This document shows, in pieces, positions 35,705 through 46,958 of a stretch of DNA of 64,000 bases. Each line of letters begins with the position of its first letter. Position 1 is the stretch's first letter. The notes under the pieces are model-generated. The model saw only the letters and a program-made list of their open reading frames with translations, was not told the origin of the DNA and made no database searches. The DNA comes from Arthrinium phaeospermum. Lineage: Eukaryota; Ascomycota; Sordariomycetes; Amphisphaeriales; Apiosporaceae. A program made the position numbers and the translations under genes. The stretch covers positions 1,798,001 through 1,862,000 of the forward strand of contig QYRS01000010.1 of assembly GCA_006503535.1 (NCBI GenBank). The letters run 5' to 3'.

Positions 35705-36170
35705 CTGTAGCATTCCGGAAGAGCCGGTGGGCCTTCGCCAAATTCGTGGACTGCGAGCCGTTGATGTGCCTTCCCGACTCTGTTCTCGTCCCTTGCTCCC
35801 GCAGACGGGCTTCGCTAACAAGACCTTCGACGCCCGCGACGACGCCAAGTTCGGCCGCCCGCTGCGTTTAGCGAAATCGACGGGCAACTGGTCAGCAACA
35901 GCTTGACTGGCAGCAAGGTGCTCATCTGGAAGCCCCAGGTGGAAATCTTCCGGACAGGCAGAGCGCGGCGGTCGAGGTTCCCGCCAGAAGTTCTCCGAAC
36001 GTTGGTTACAAGATGTCGCGAAAGCCAATTTACACTGCCACGAACAGAGACAGTTATTCCAGCGAGAAAGAGCAACACGCACAGCGTTGTGCTCTATACT
36101 GACGAAGCCGCGGTGAAAGGGCAGGTTGCCTTTGACGCAGTATATAAGTATGTTCTACCTTGCCCCTGAA
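35705..36170 (+). pseudogene. Decayed or partial protein-coding fragment
   Basis: After a ctcccgcag acceptor-like site, the segment from 35,805 reads TGFANKTFDARDDAKFGRPL with almost every codon ending in G or C, a strong coding sign. Near 35,868 that frame runs to a stop, while the adjacent frame continues as FSEIDGQLVSNSLTGSKVLI and onward to about 36,169. Third-position GC falls after about 36,000. A GC-rich frame also precedes the acceptor-like site from 35,710. Interpretation: remains of a gene with at least one frameshift, or mis-joined exons. No family is recognised. Confidence 0.35.
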
Positions 36171-36485
36171 TCGCAGGCCGCAAGGATAGCATGACAGTGG
36201 TCGAAATTCGTCACCCTGGCGCTCTGCCCGTCGACTAAAACGGGTTGCAGATAACGTAGAATCCCCTCGGAAAGCTTCATGCGCCAAGTGGCGTCGCCGC
36301 TGGTACGTCTGGCTATGTGCTCATGAGTTGCCTATCTCACGATTGCCAGCGCAGGAGGGTGAACATCAAACTCACAAAGGAAGTTGCATGCTTGGATACG
36401 CGAGTAGGTCGCATTTGGGCCCAGACAAGTGAATTGAATGTCTTGTAAAGTGGAAAAATTATATTTTCCAAGTTGAAGACCCAAG

Positions 36486-36743
36486 TTAGGGCGTTATAAA
36501 ACTTCCTACATCGTCACGATTTACATCAGAGTCTACAGTCGCCAGCAGCTCGCTGGAGGCCTCATACCGAGCTTCAAGGATCTTTACTATGGCCAATACA
36601 CCGTATAGCATCGGCCAAGCATGCGCTTTCATCGCCCAAGGAATACTGACTACATCCACCTTACCAGGCCGTATGGCATAAACGCGACAACGCAGAGTGA
36701 GAAGCCCGTATAAAGATGTCGACAATAGCACAACCTGCCCCAT
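36486..36743 (-). CDS. Hypothetical 85-aa ORF
   Basis: An ATG-initiated frame with reasonably natural composition: MGQVVLLSTSLYGLL at the N terminus, a second hydrophobic stretch (AWPMLYGVLAIVKIL) and an acidic tail ending DDVGSFITP. It could be a small membrane protein, an exon of a longer gene with the frame upstream at 36,757-36,951, or chance. No family recognised. Confidence 0.2.
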   Translation of the reverse strand: MGQVVLLSTSLYGLLTLRCRVYAIRPGKVDVVSIPWAMKAHAWPMLYGVLAIVKILEARYEASSELLATVDSDVNRDDVGSFITP

Positions 36744-39700
36744 GCACTGCTGTGGTTCATAACCTGAATATCCCTAGATGGTAATTACAGCGCATGTGTA
36801 ATGCCCCTGCTTTGGGATGACAAATCGCCATATCAGCTCGCCAACCACGAAAAGGGACATATTCATACCCAGTGCCACGGTCAATACAGAACTGTGCATC
36901 AACACGTGTGATACCTACCACGATGAGTGGACAAGACTCTGTCTGAAACAAGCATCCAGTCCCTCGGGTTCCTCTTTCGAGTCAACCCGACAATGGGGAC
37001 GGGTGATGTTTGTCCAAACGGCTCCTGCAACCTGCTGGAGCCCCCTCCTTCAGGGCCGAACGAAATATGGAGGCTGGCTGGGCACACACATCCATGGGAC
37101 CAAGATCTCTCTCTCGCCCTTCCTTGCTTCTCTCCAAAGCCTGTCGTCGGCGAAAGCGACAGGAGAGGGGGGGGGATCTGTAAAGGTAGGCCCTGCGCTC
37201 GCTCCCGGACGGACGCCCTGGCATCGGGATTTTTCAGAGTCACGAGGCAGGCTCGTGGTTAGGTAGTAGTAAGGCAGCAGGAGTTTAAACGGGACGTACG
37301 CTGCCATGTTTCACCCTCCCCTCCTTGCTTGCATGTACATGGCCCAACCCACGGGTAGTGGTACAACAAGCCAATGTATAGGGTACTTACGTCCACGACC
37401 TGTCTATCTCTCTATCTATTCCCCTCTTCTTCTGCTTCTTCGTCTTCTTCAACGTATGCAGGGCAAACCACTCAACCCTCGTCTAGTGAGACCGATGAAG
37501 GGCCCTCCCTCCCATGCCGTCTGTCAAAGTCGGTGGAGGCCGCAGCGGGGAGGGCGGGATGCACATGCACAGGCATGGGGACGCAGAAGAGTGGGAGAGC
37601 CGGCAGAGAGTGAAAGAAGAAGGAAGCAACACGCGAGAGTGGTCCCCGACCCTTTCGCTGCCTCTCCCTGTCTCGCACAGCGGTCGGCCAATCAGCATGC
37701 TTCTATCTATAACGTCGAGGACCAAGACTGTCTTTTCTTTCTTCTTCTACCTCTCAGGCCGTGCCGCGTACCGCCGTCAGCCCCTGCAGTTGACAGCTGA
37801 GTTTTGCATGCAGGGAATCGTAGCACGCAGTAGTGTAGCGGGATTTACTTCCTTTGTTTGCCTCGGGCGGATTCACTGTACTCTCCCTTGCCATCCTAGA
37901 CAGGCGGCAGGCGGGAGGCCTGCATGCACGTGTGTGAGTGGTGGTGACAAGTTTGTATAAGCCAGGGTTTGTTGGGTCAATCGGGGCCCGACAAAAATGC
38001 GGCGGCTGCAGCAGTCGATGAAGAGCCAGTACAGGGCTGGTTGGCAGGGCTGGTTGGCTGCAGGGGACGGACCGTACCCGAGGCGGTAAAGAAGGCGAAG
38101 AAGAAGAAGAGGTGGAGGATTGATGCCGATGAAAAAATCGGCGTATAGCATTGGGCGAGGGGTGAGAGCGGCGCACACCGCACCTGCATCATGATCAGCT
38201 GAGGTCAGATCAGAGCATGGATGCGACGAGGGATCGGTTGGCGATGAGAGCAAGATGCGCGATTGCACCGCCTGCCCGGCGTCGCAACTCCCACGGTTCG
38301 CCAGGCTCGGCTTGGGGGGCTTGGGAGCACGAGGTCAGAGTCACAGAGAGGAGTCAGTCAGACTGACTGACCTCTCAACTCTCCATCCGCCTGTCCGGCA
38401 CGGCCTCGCTGCTCGTTGGTGACCTAATTCGCTCACCGCAGTTTCCCGTGTCTGAGGAAGCGCGCTGCATGGGAATGGCTCTGTCCAATCAAGTCCGCTT
38501 TTCGCGTCAAAATCGGCAGGGCTGTCGTCGGCAGGGCTGGTGGCTGGCCTCTGCTCTTCCCCATCCTTGTCGAGTTACTTATTGGATGCAACGGGGTGAG
38601 CGACATCTGCAGCGGTCAAAAAAACAAAAGAAAAAAAAATAGATCCTTGCTCGCCAGCTCTGCCCAAACACGCCGTATGTATTGTCATGTAATTGAGCAG
38701 CGGTCAAATCACCATGTCATTTTCTTGAAACAAGACAAGGAACCTGCCTCGTCACCTCTGCGTATTCTCGTACGACGACGTCCACGTGAGTCGTCGGCAG
38801 CAAGAAAAAAGGAAGCAAAAGCAAAGGGAGGTGAAATGAGAGACTCTGTTTTGGCTTCGCGCAGCGCAAAGAAGGAAGGATGACGTCGTCTGCCCGTCTT
38901 CCCTTCTGACAGCCGTCCCCGTCCCCTTCAGCACCCCCGCCCCACCGCGGGAGTGTAAGTACTGTAGCTTCTTTAGCTTTAGTGGTGCCCCCGGGCGCCT
39001 CCCCGGCGTATCAGAGGGGCTGCTGAACCTGCCAACCCCTGGCAAGATGGGGGTTACATCCCAAGATGTCGGGTCTTCTCACTGCTTGCTTCCACCCCTG
39101 CCCGCCCCCCCTTCCATCTGGTGCACCCGACTCCCCACCATGGGGGGGCCATGTGATCCTGTTTGGTTGCCCGTTATGGCTACCCGAGGAGTACAGGTCT
39201 GATTTTCAATTACACTGGAGCCCCTGGAATACCCGTAAGGGGCAGATTGGGGGATATTTCCCCTCAAAAAGGGGAGAATGTATCGGAAATATGTAAAAAG
39301 CGCATGCCTGTCGGCACCCTTTCATCAGAGACTTGGGCCTTGGCAGGGACAGATGCATGGCGGCTACCGGCGGGATCTACGGCTACGGCACTCCTCAACC
39401 AGGATTCAAGGTTAAAAAGAAACCATTCTTCTCTGCCAAGTCGTGCAGGTGTGACGTTACGTTACATGAAAATGCAAACGGCGCTTCAAGGTACACTGTG
39501 CGACGGAGTAGCAAGCCAACCAAGCCCCAAGGCTCCTGTCGTTCAAGTCACAAGTTGGGCACAGCAGCCAAGTGGTTTCGTTCATCATGTTGAAGTATGT
39601 TTCCATTTCAGTATTTTACTTGTACAAGGTTCGTAGCGCGAGCCACTGGTATCTCTGTATCTTGGAAACAACTCGAGGTCATCAAGAAGGGGGATGTATG

Positions 39701-40016
39701 CGCTGTGCAAGCGATCCCATATTCGTAAAATTCGTAATGACTCTTCTAGTCAAGGAGTATCAGGGGTCTTGCCTAGACCTTCTCCAACTCTTACAAAGTG
39801 AAGCAGTGAAGAAGAAAAATAAAACCTTCGGCCCTGTCTTCGTGGAGATGCTCAGCATCCCCTAACCTTCGCCGTTCCATGCAACCAGATGCCTCAAGTA
39901 ACCCTCGTCCTCCAATGGGATCGATTGTGCAGACGTTCAATGCTAGCGCCCCCTGATATTGCCGCCGCCGTTGAGACCATGCGCCTGAGTATCGGTTCTC
40001 TTGGAATAAATGACGC

Positions 40017-40346
40017 ATGAAACTTTTTTTTGTGTGGTTCCCCGTGTCTATCGTCCCAGCCCTTGCCAAAACACCTGAAATGCGATTCCTTGCCAGCTAT
40101 GCGTGCCCATTCTCAGTCGCACCTGGCCAATTCAGCCTCGGGCCAGATCCTTCTGAGAAATACCCCTCAAAACGCCGTCGTGAAACCCGAAAAAAAAAAA
40201 AAAGCAGAAAAGAGAGGAAAAGAGGTAAATGCACTATGTCCGCTGATGTCCCTGATGCGCCGTTCTCATGTGTGATCGAAAAGGGTATTCTTGCCGTAGA
40301 TCAAAATCGAAGCTGGGGGAATCATTGCAAAAATGGCCAGAGTTAA
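40017..40346 (+). CDS. Hypothetical small secreted protein candidate, 109 aa
   Basis: An ATG opens a frame whose first residues (MKLFFVWFPVSIVPALA) look like a cleavable signal peptide with an ALA site. A Lys/Arg-rich stretch around residues 52-72 derives from an A-rich run. It is convergent with the PLC gene, ending about 80 bp from its stop, and may overlap its 3' untranslated region. Third-position GC is near average, so the coding case is weak. No cysteine framework or family is recognised. Confidence 0.22.
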   Translation: MKLFFVWFPVSIVPALAKTPEMRFLASYACPFSVAPGQFSLGPDPSEKYPSKRRRETRKKKKSRKERKRGKCTMSADVPDAPFSCVIEKGILAVDQNRSWGNHCKNGQS

Positions 40347-40426
40347 CAAAGGCCGAACCATCTTCCGTCGCGCGTGATATGTTGATACATGCTGAGTGTC
40401 CTAACCAAACGCAGGCAGAATTTCTG

Positions 40427-43400
40427 TTATACAGTTCGAACCAGTGAGCTGTCCGAATAGCCGCTGTCGAAACTAGACTTCTCCACTGTCTTCTCGGCCG
40501 CCAACTTCGGGTTGCTGTTGTAGGATCGGTTGAAGACCTTGTTTCCGAGCGTCTTGATCCTGCCGACCGGCTCGCACTCGTCACCGGGGTTGACGTAAAC
40601 GTTGGTGACAGGGCCGCGCTCGATGCGGCAGAACAGGGTGGAAAACAGGTAGCGATCCCCATTCGGATCAAGTAAAGGCAGGGTCCGATATCCCTCCTTC
40701 AAGTTGCTAAGTTTGGCCGTGTATGTCGCCATTGGGGTCACGCGCTCGTTGCGCTTCTCGCCGTCGGGCGACATTTTCACGCTGAATTTTACAAAGACCA
40801 GCTCCGGGTACTTTGTTGTTAATTTGAAGTGGCACTTGTAGTCAAAGACGGGGTTGAAGCCGTTCTCTCTGACCACCTTCGTCGTGTACTTCAAAGGGGT
40901 ATCGGTGGGAGTAGGTATGCCCACACTGCTGTCATGCTTGTCTCGTTTGTCGTTGGCATGGAACACCTCGACTTCGACATACGGATCGACGGTGCGGTTG
41001 GCTGGCAAGTTGCCAGGGCGCATGAGTTGCTGGGCCGAGATGACGTCGATAGTAAAGGAGACGTTCTTTCGCTCCAATTTGCCGATGGCTTCATCCGGAA
41101 GTCCTTCCCGCAGCATGCGAATCTCTCGCATCGAATGCGGCTTGAGGACGTAGCCTGACTGATCTGTGCCGCCTTCGAACATGGCCTGGTTGAGTTGCAT
41201 ACCATGGTCAAATGTTTGCCAGTTGAGTGCCGCCATTTGGACGCCCTTCCTCCAATACATCAGAGGATTGAAATTGTGGGACGTGAGACGGTTGAACTGG
41301 GGGTACACTCGCATCATGAAGCGCATGTTGTGCCGATACAGAGCATCCTTGTACTCCTTCGTCTTCGTGTGCTTGCTGAACGTCCCTTCCATAAAGGACA
41401 AGATGTGAAAGGGCATCTTGCAGTCGAGTGCAGCAAATCCGTCGAACTTGACGCCCATGCAGTAGACACCTAAATCGCCGAGAGCCGGGACGATCTTGCT
41501 AGTCTTCTTCTTGTTGGGTGCGCCTTCACTGCCGCTGTCGTTGTCGCTCGTGTTGCTGCTCACGGTTTCTTGGACCTCGCCTTCGGTGATCGTGTTGTAT
41601 CGCTTGCCAACTCTCAGCCGAGACGACTCTCTGGGGCTGAGTAGCGGGCTGTTCGCGAGGTACATGGCCGGAACCGCTCCGTTATCCGCCGCCACCGGCT
41701 TGGTGTACGGCGATGTAAGGCTGTTTGTGAGACTGTTACCACGCCGACGTCCGGTGGAGGATGGCGTTCTTCCTTTTCGCGACTCATCGACGCTTGGCGC
41801 TGCTGCCTTTACCTTGATCAAGACCCGGTGCTTCAACTCAGAGGGCGACGGCAATTTGTCCGAAGATGCATCCAGTGCGGTCGTGACCAAACGGGTGCCG
41901 AAAATCTCCTTCATAATGTCGGCCATGAGCACTTGCTGCGCATTGTTGCAGTGTACTTCAAGAGACACCAAGAGAGGGAACGGGCTGGCAACGAAGGCGT
42001 ACTTGTTGACAATGTTGATGACTTCGCGGAAGGAGATTGCGTTCGTCATGGCGTATCCATGCTGGACCTGGGGCTGTCCATCAGAGCCATCCCAGCAGTC
42101 GATTTCGATGCTGCGACAACCCTTGACAAGAGCCGTGATGTATCCTTCGACACTGGACAGATCGGCTACCTGGCGGCCCAACAGGTACGTGTTGTGGGAG
42201 CTGGATATGAAGTACTCATGTAGTGGCCGGTCGAGGGAGTATTCAGTAGGCTCGCGGGTGAGATGTAGGTTGTAAGTGGAAGTGAGGTAGGCGGCAAAGG
42301 CCTGCTCCGTCATCCGAGGCAATGGGGTCTCGCCGTCTCCCACCTCGCTAGCTGTGGGCTTGGGCCGGCGTGCGAAGCGCATGAACTTGGCTTCCCAGCC
42401 ACGAGGGTCGGCGTCAACATCCTCGCCCTGAGTCTCACGCAGGAATGATGCAAACTCAGGCCAGGTAATGCCGGTTTCGACGTCCGTAGTGGCCGCTCCG
42501 CGGTAAACGGAGCGGATGTCATCCCGGCGCTTCATCTCCCGGACAAAGAGTTGAAACTCGCCGTAGTTTAGACGGCCCGTCTTGGTGGCGTCCGCCAAGG
42601 TAAACTTGCTCTGTAGTTGCTCGGGCGAGATATGGATATGCAGATTGCGACACACGCGTTCGACGCCGGGAAGATCGATCTCTTCGTCGTCAAAGGCATG
42701 CGGTCGTCCCTCGAACTGTTTCGTCATCTCGCTGGTCCAGTAGGCACGAATGGCTTTCTCGTTGAAAGACATGAGGGACGTCATGAGGTCTTGGCGGTGC
42801 TTCGAGATGGCGTCCAGGGCATTCACCCAGTTGTCAAAGGTTTCCTCATCCTCGGCAATCAGGTGCATAACCTTACTCTTGGACTTGTCAGCAACGGCAT
42901 AGAGAATCGAGAAGAAACGGCCTTCCTCCGACTCGGGTACTTCGTAGTCAAGTCGATATTGCCGAATGTCCGAGCCCACTCGAATCTCTTTGATGTCGTC
43001 GATGTATATGGATTTGGACGGGCGGCTCTTATCCCAGGTGATCTTGGCGGCTTCTGAGTCCAAAACAAGGAATATCTTCTTGTATTTCCTCTTCTTGGAG
43101 ACCTTGAAGATGGAGGTCCCTTTGATCAGAGCCAGCGGAATGACGGGTCCGGCGTGTGCGCCCACCGGGGACAAGGATCCAGTGTTGGAGCCTGGGTTGC
43201 TCGTCGACGATACTTCTCGTAGCGATCCGTTCATCAGACCTAAAGCGTTGAACTCGTCTCTCTCGTCCGTGAAAGCGTCATCTGAGTCGCTGTAAAAGAC
43301 CGTCTCCGGCGGAGCGGTATTGTTGCTGTCACTTCTGCGGCGCAGGATAGCAGGGCCAATGGTACCATCTCGGCCCGCGGGAGTGACTGAAGACTGCCGG

Positions 43401-43924
43401 CGAGTGGGTGCGAGCTTCTTGGCTCGGCTTGAGAGTCTCCGCATGAGACCTCCTTTGCTGTCCCTTTCCCGGCTTTGCAAGGCCTCAGCCAGGGAATTGG
43501 CACTAGGGGCCACACTGGGATTCATCGAGTTGACGCTTGGCTTGCGTGACAGCTGATGGTCGCGTATTATCAAGGGGTCGCCCAGCATCAAGGGGGTAGG
43601 CGGGAACTGGTCAACGTCGCGGCCAAGGAAAGGAAAGGGCTCCGGCGAGGCCTGGACGGAGCCGCTCGCCATCAACGCGGCGTACTCTGGCGTCATGAGC
43701 GGCGAGTCCCGGGGTAGGCTCGAGGCCATAGAAGAGGCGCTCATGGTCGAGGAAGGTATCGAACTAAGTTTTGGGTTCGCCAGGGCGGCTGTCTGCACCT
43801 GGCTGGGGCGCCGCCGCCGCTGTAATGAACCTGTGGAAGAGCCCTGGATAGCCATGGGAGGAGTGGTAGAGTTGGCATTGGGGTCGGGGCTCGACCGTGG
43901 ATGTGAGGTTGGAAGGGAAGGCAT
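40427..43924 (-). CDS. PLC1: Phosphoinositide-specific phospholipase C
   Basis: Intronless ORF of 1165 aa from the ATG of MPSLPTSHPRSS; a GTG 12 codons upstream is ignored. Order: Ser/Pro-rich disordered N terminus (1-250), PH-like domain (about 255-375, IKGTSIFKVSKKRKYKK), EF-hand region (about 385-530), PLC-X (about 556-690), a disordered X-Y linker with KKKT (about 700-810), PLC-Y (about 812-940, GVYCMGVKFDGFAALDCKMP) and a C2 domain (about 955-1105, VDPYVEVEVFH). Residues matching the mammalian catalytic set are all present: H577 and N578 (SSHNTY), E607 and D609 (EIDCWDG), H622 (QHGYAMT), E656 (SLEVHC). It hydrolyses PIP2 to diacylglycerol and IP3 in calcium/lipid signalling at membranes. 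Confidence 0.95.
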   Translation of the reverse strand: MPSLPTSHPRSSPDPNANSTTPPMAIQGSSTGSLQRRRRPSQVQTAALANPKLSSIPSSTMSASSMASSLPRDSPLMTPEYAALMASGSVQASPEPFPFLGRDVDQFPPTPLMLGDPLIIRDHQLSRKPSVNSMNPSVAPSANSLAEALQSRERDSKGGLMRRLSSRAKKLAPTRRQSSVTPAGRDGTIGPAILRRRSDSNNTAPPETVFYSDSDDAFTDERDEFNALGLMNGSLREVSSTSNPGSNTGSLSPVGAHAGPVIPLALIKGTSIFKVSKKRKYKKIFLVLDSEAAKITWDKSRPSKSIYIDDIKEIRVGSDIRQYRLDYEVPESEEGRFFSILYAVADKSKSKVMHLIAEDEETFDNWVNALDAISKHRQDLMTSLMSFNEKAIRAYWTSEMTKQFEGRPHAFDDEEIDLPGVERVCRNLHIHISPEQLQSKFTLADATKTGRLNYGEFQLFVREMKRRDDIRSVYRGAATTDVETGITWPEFASFLRETQGEDVDADPRGWEAKFMRFARRPKPTASEVGDGETPLPRMTEQAFAAYLTSTYNLHLTREPTEYSLDRPLHEYFISSSHNTYLLGRQVADLSSVEGYITALVKGCRSIEIDCWDGSDGQPQVQHGYAMTNAISFREVINIVNKYAFVASPFPLLVSLEVHCNNAQQVLMADIMKEIFGTRLVTTALDASSDKLPSPSELKHRVLIKVKAAAPSVDESRKGRTPSSTGRRRGNSLTNSLTSPYTKPVAADNGAVPAMYLANSPLLSPRESSRLRVGKRYNTITEGEVQETVSSNTSDNDSGSEGAPNKKKTSKIVPALGDLGVYCMGVKFDGFAALDCKMPFHILSFMEGTFSKHTKTKEYKDALYRHNMRFMMRVYPQFNRLTSHNFNPLMYWRKGVQMAALNWQTFDHGMQLNQAMFEGGTDQSGYVLKPHSMREIRMLREGLPDEAIGKLERKNVSFTIDVISAQQLMRPGNLPANRTVDPYVEVEVFHANDKRDKHDSSVGIPTPTDTPLKYTTKVVRENGFNPVFDYKCHFKLTTKYPELVFVKFSVKMSPDGEKRNERVTPMATYTAKLSNLKEGYRTLPLLDPNGDRYLFSTLFCRIERGPVTNVYVNPGDECEPVGRIKTLGNKVFNRSYNSNPKLAAEKTVEKSSFDSGYSDSSLVRTV

Positions 43925-46900
43925 GGTATGGTTGTATATGTGCGGGATACAGCCCGGCACAAGGAAGCGCGATGTTCTACGCGAATGTTTGGTATGGAAG
44001 AGCAGCGCAGGACAGACTGAGCTAGGCGAACAGGCGTGGCATCTATGAAGAGGATCGTCCAGTTGGTTTCGTGGGCCTCATGATTCTGCGAGTTTGGGAA
44101 AGAAAGAAAAAATCAAAAGCTCAGTGGCCCATGGGCAAGCAGGCGGTAGAAGAGCAGCAAGGGTTTATAAGGATGCAGGTGAATCTTAGCATACACGGAC
44201 GGGGCCGTGACGGCCGGAGCTGGGACGAGGACAGGCTGATCCGGGACCAAGATGCCTTATATACAACCTTCGAGGCAGCAAGTCGATACCCCACGATATC
44301 TATTGGGGTCCGGAGCTTAAGTGGAGGGTAGGCCTACAAACCACCAGAGTCGGAGCAGCAGCAGGCCTCGAAGTACTGGGCGAGTACAGGTACGGCTTTT
44401 CGAGGCGAGTACGTCGAGGTACAAGCAACCACACAGGTTGGCCGTACAGCATATGCGTGCAGCGCGGGCTGGGACCGTGAAGGTGGCCTGCAACAGCAGA
44501 AGGGTGTGCAAGTGGCTGGCTCTGCTGGGCGAGAGAGTGAGAGATGAAGGTGGTGTTGGTCCTGCTGCAGGATGCAGGTCGCTTTTTGGGCGGGAACCAC
44601 GAGAAACTAGGGTAGGTGTGTAGTCAGATATGCAGATAACCCACACTGGCGATCGATATTGTTGTTTCCTATGCCGCGAGGGGGTTATCCCAGAAACGTC
44701 CTGTTTGGTCCTTTTCTTCGTATCCTCCTGAGCTACCGGGAGATTGCAACTTATTTTTTCTTCCTTTTTTGACGGAGCGCGGCGGAGAGAGCTGGGACCA
44801 CGAGCGCCGCCTGACAGCGATTTCGTATGTTGCAGATGACGGCGAAGTTCACACTAGTTCCGCGAGCACAGTCGGCAATTGTTTCTGTCCAGGTTCCCCC
44901 AAGAGCGCCGCTGCGATGCAATGCGCGCGACAGGCGAAGAGGAATATATGAAGTTGGTTGTTCGAGGCTGGCGCGCGTTGGGAAATATGCGCGGGCAGGA
45001 CTGGGCAGTGTAGTACAGCGTTGGGTATATGCGATGCAGAGGCAATTGGTGCGAGGAAGAATCGAGATGTGTCGATACTGGCGATTTGTAGTCGTTGGAC
45101 GCCAGGCGGCTTTTGAGTGCTTCTCTGGCAAAGGCAGGACTTGAAGTTCACTTATGGTGGTGCAGTAGACGGGGTCGGGAGATTATTAGTGACGGAACAG
45201 AGAAGGGATGAGAAGGCATGGCCGGACAGGGAACCGGGGTGCACGATCGACAGGTACGTACTGAAGACTCTAAACAAGTCGTTCAGCGAGCTAAGTAGCT
45301 GCTAGCCTGGGAAGCCAGGGTGGAAGAGAGAAAAAAAAGGGAAATAAAAAAAAGGAGGGGGTGGAGAGAGAGATTGCTGTGTGTGGATGCAGCAAGAACA
45401 GAGGGCGGACAGGATTTGGGTATGGACAAATGAGCACCTGGTGAGCAGTGCAATACCGAACAACAAAAAGGAAACTTTGCAAGTATCGGCTGTGGAGAGA
45501 GGCGCATTGTACTGTAGTAGGTACAGTAAGTCCTGCCCGTAGCGTGTACATGCAACAAAGGTACAGGGAGGAGTCGAGACTGGAAGGAGAGGAGAGAGAA
45601 GAAGGAAAAAAAGGGGAGTACGGCACAGGCCTTCAAGTGAGTTGGGCCCTTGGGGGAGAGGAGAGCGAAGCAGGAGCAGATCGATGACTCTTTGCGGGCA
45701 CCAACTCAGTTCCTCAGTTGAGTGGTTGAATGGCATGGCACATGGGGCGTATCCGAATAAGAACCAGCAGAGACACACCCAGCACCAGCCAGTACGTACA
45801 TTTGACTTGGCTATGGTCGCCCATGCGTTGCAGGGAGCACCCCAGAGTCGAGCTGGTTCATGAATGTATCGCTACGACGTGTGCTGTACTCTGTTCCCTC
45901 GTCAATCCTCCTCCTCTGCCTGCGCCTGCCCGGCCACTCTCTCAGCATGCATGCCGGTCAGATCCAGGGGTAGGAGGACAGCTGTGTACCTACATTGCCT
46001 CTTCCGGTGCCCTGGCCATGATCACACTGTGCATACCTATCTTCATACATTCCTTCAACCCTCCGGCGCCCTGCCAAAGCATGTACCTACATCTCATCAA
46101 GCACGCACAGAGTTTCGATGTTTGGAAGAGACGATGCTAATCCGCTACTGCCGAGAGTAGAGTTCACATTCCATCCCACAATCATGCCCAACCAATTGGA
46201 TAATCCTCGGGAAGGTTCGTTCGAAAGCTAGGTTGTTAGCACCAGCTTGAATGCAATGTAGGCATTGGGCGGAGAATTCATGAGAGATTGACCAAAAGGT
46301 GGCATGTACATTGGCAGGTAAACAGTTCTTGTCGATCTTCCCTACCGTAGCCTGTACGTATGAGGTAGGCATGCATACAGGTACATGTGACGGGCACATG
46401 AACGTACCCTATGGAGCAAGGCAGCTAGCTAGCTGTCTGGCCATTGGAACCCGCCGGGCGAGCATTTGACTGCACGAGAGACAATGACAGGTATGCTAGA
46501 AGGAGTTGGGAGGAACCACCGCGACCGTTGTGCTAGGCTAGCAGGTGCGCTAGGTACATCCTCAATGGCACTGCGCACTACTACTGCACCACTACAGCTG
46601 CTGGCGGTATGCATGCGTATTTTGGCGGCTCGACTCGTTCAGAAGAAAAAATAACAGTACAAACTCTGAATAACGTGCTGATGACTAGAGGGTGGAACCG
46701 TCGCTACCGGCTCCAGGAACACACCTCCTAGAGATGCAAATAAGTACACAGGGCGAAACTCTGGGCAAAGGATGCTGGGATTGCTGCTCTGCATCGTGGA
46801 AAGCCAGGCCTCCTAATAAGTACATGGCTAAGCTGATATAGGTGGTGCTAAATGTGTATGTTAGGTACCTGCGGGCTGCCCAGACTCCACTGACATCCAA

Positions 46901-46958
46901 CAATGACTTCACCACCCTATATTGGGTGACAGTGCAATTACCTATAATAAGTATGTAC
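43925..46958. other. Upstream region of the PLC gene
   Basis: A 3-kb region without a confident gene. The stretch at about 45,300-45,660 is strongly pyrimidine-rich on the minus strand, as in promoters of filamentous fungi, although it lies 1.4 kb or more from the PLC start. Long minus-strand open frames there (for example 45,302-45,778) reflect this composition and are not called genes. Confidence 0.5.
44255..44264 (-). promoter_or_regulatory. TATA-like box upstream of the PLC gene
   Basis: On the minus strand the sequence reads GTATATAAGG, about 330 bp before the ATG at 43,924. This is plausible as a core promoter element by sequence and distance only. Confidence 0.3.

Larger units (their letters stand above)
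34445..40426. other. Gene-sparse stretch up to the PLC gene
   Basis: About 6 kb with no confident gene. It holds the poly-G tract, a GGCGGA microsatellite, a decayed coding fragment (35,705-36,170) and two weak ORFs, all listed separately. A minus-strand frame at 36,951-36,757 is protein-like (for example CIDRGTGYEYVPFRGW), short, and lies just upstream of the 36,743 ORF. It may belong to the same unrecognised transcript. 37.3-39.1 kb has nothing supportable. Confidence 0.45.

Noticed and set aside
39230..39280. GGGGGATATTTCCCC and repeated GGGG/CCCC blocks, possible transposon end
   Set aside because: The local palindrome has no matching distant inverted copy and no target duplication.
40430..40450. 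GGTTCGAACTG on the minus strand, resembling a tRNA B box
   Set aside because: It lies at the PLC stop codon and has no pairing T arm or cloverleaf.
41820..42210. Suspected loss of a catalytic His in the PLC (HGYAMT)
   Set aside because: Mammalian PLC-delta has HGYTFT at the same place, so the catalytic His (H622 here) is present.
45302..45778. 158-codon hydrophobic minus-strand frame
   Set aside because: Its Leu/Phe/Ser/Pro content follows from a pyrimidine-rich tract; no ATG-supported structure or family.
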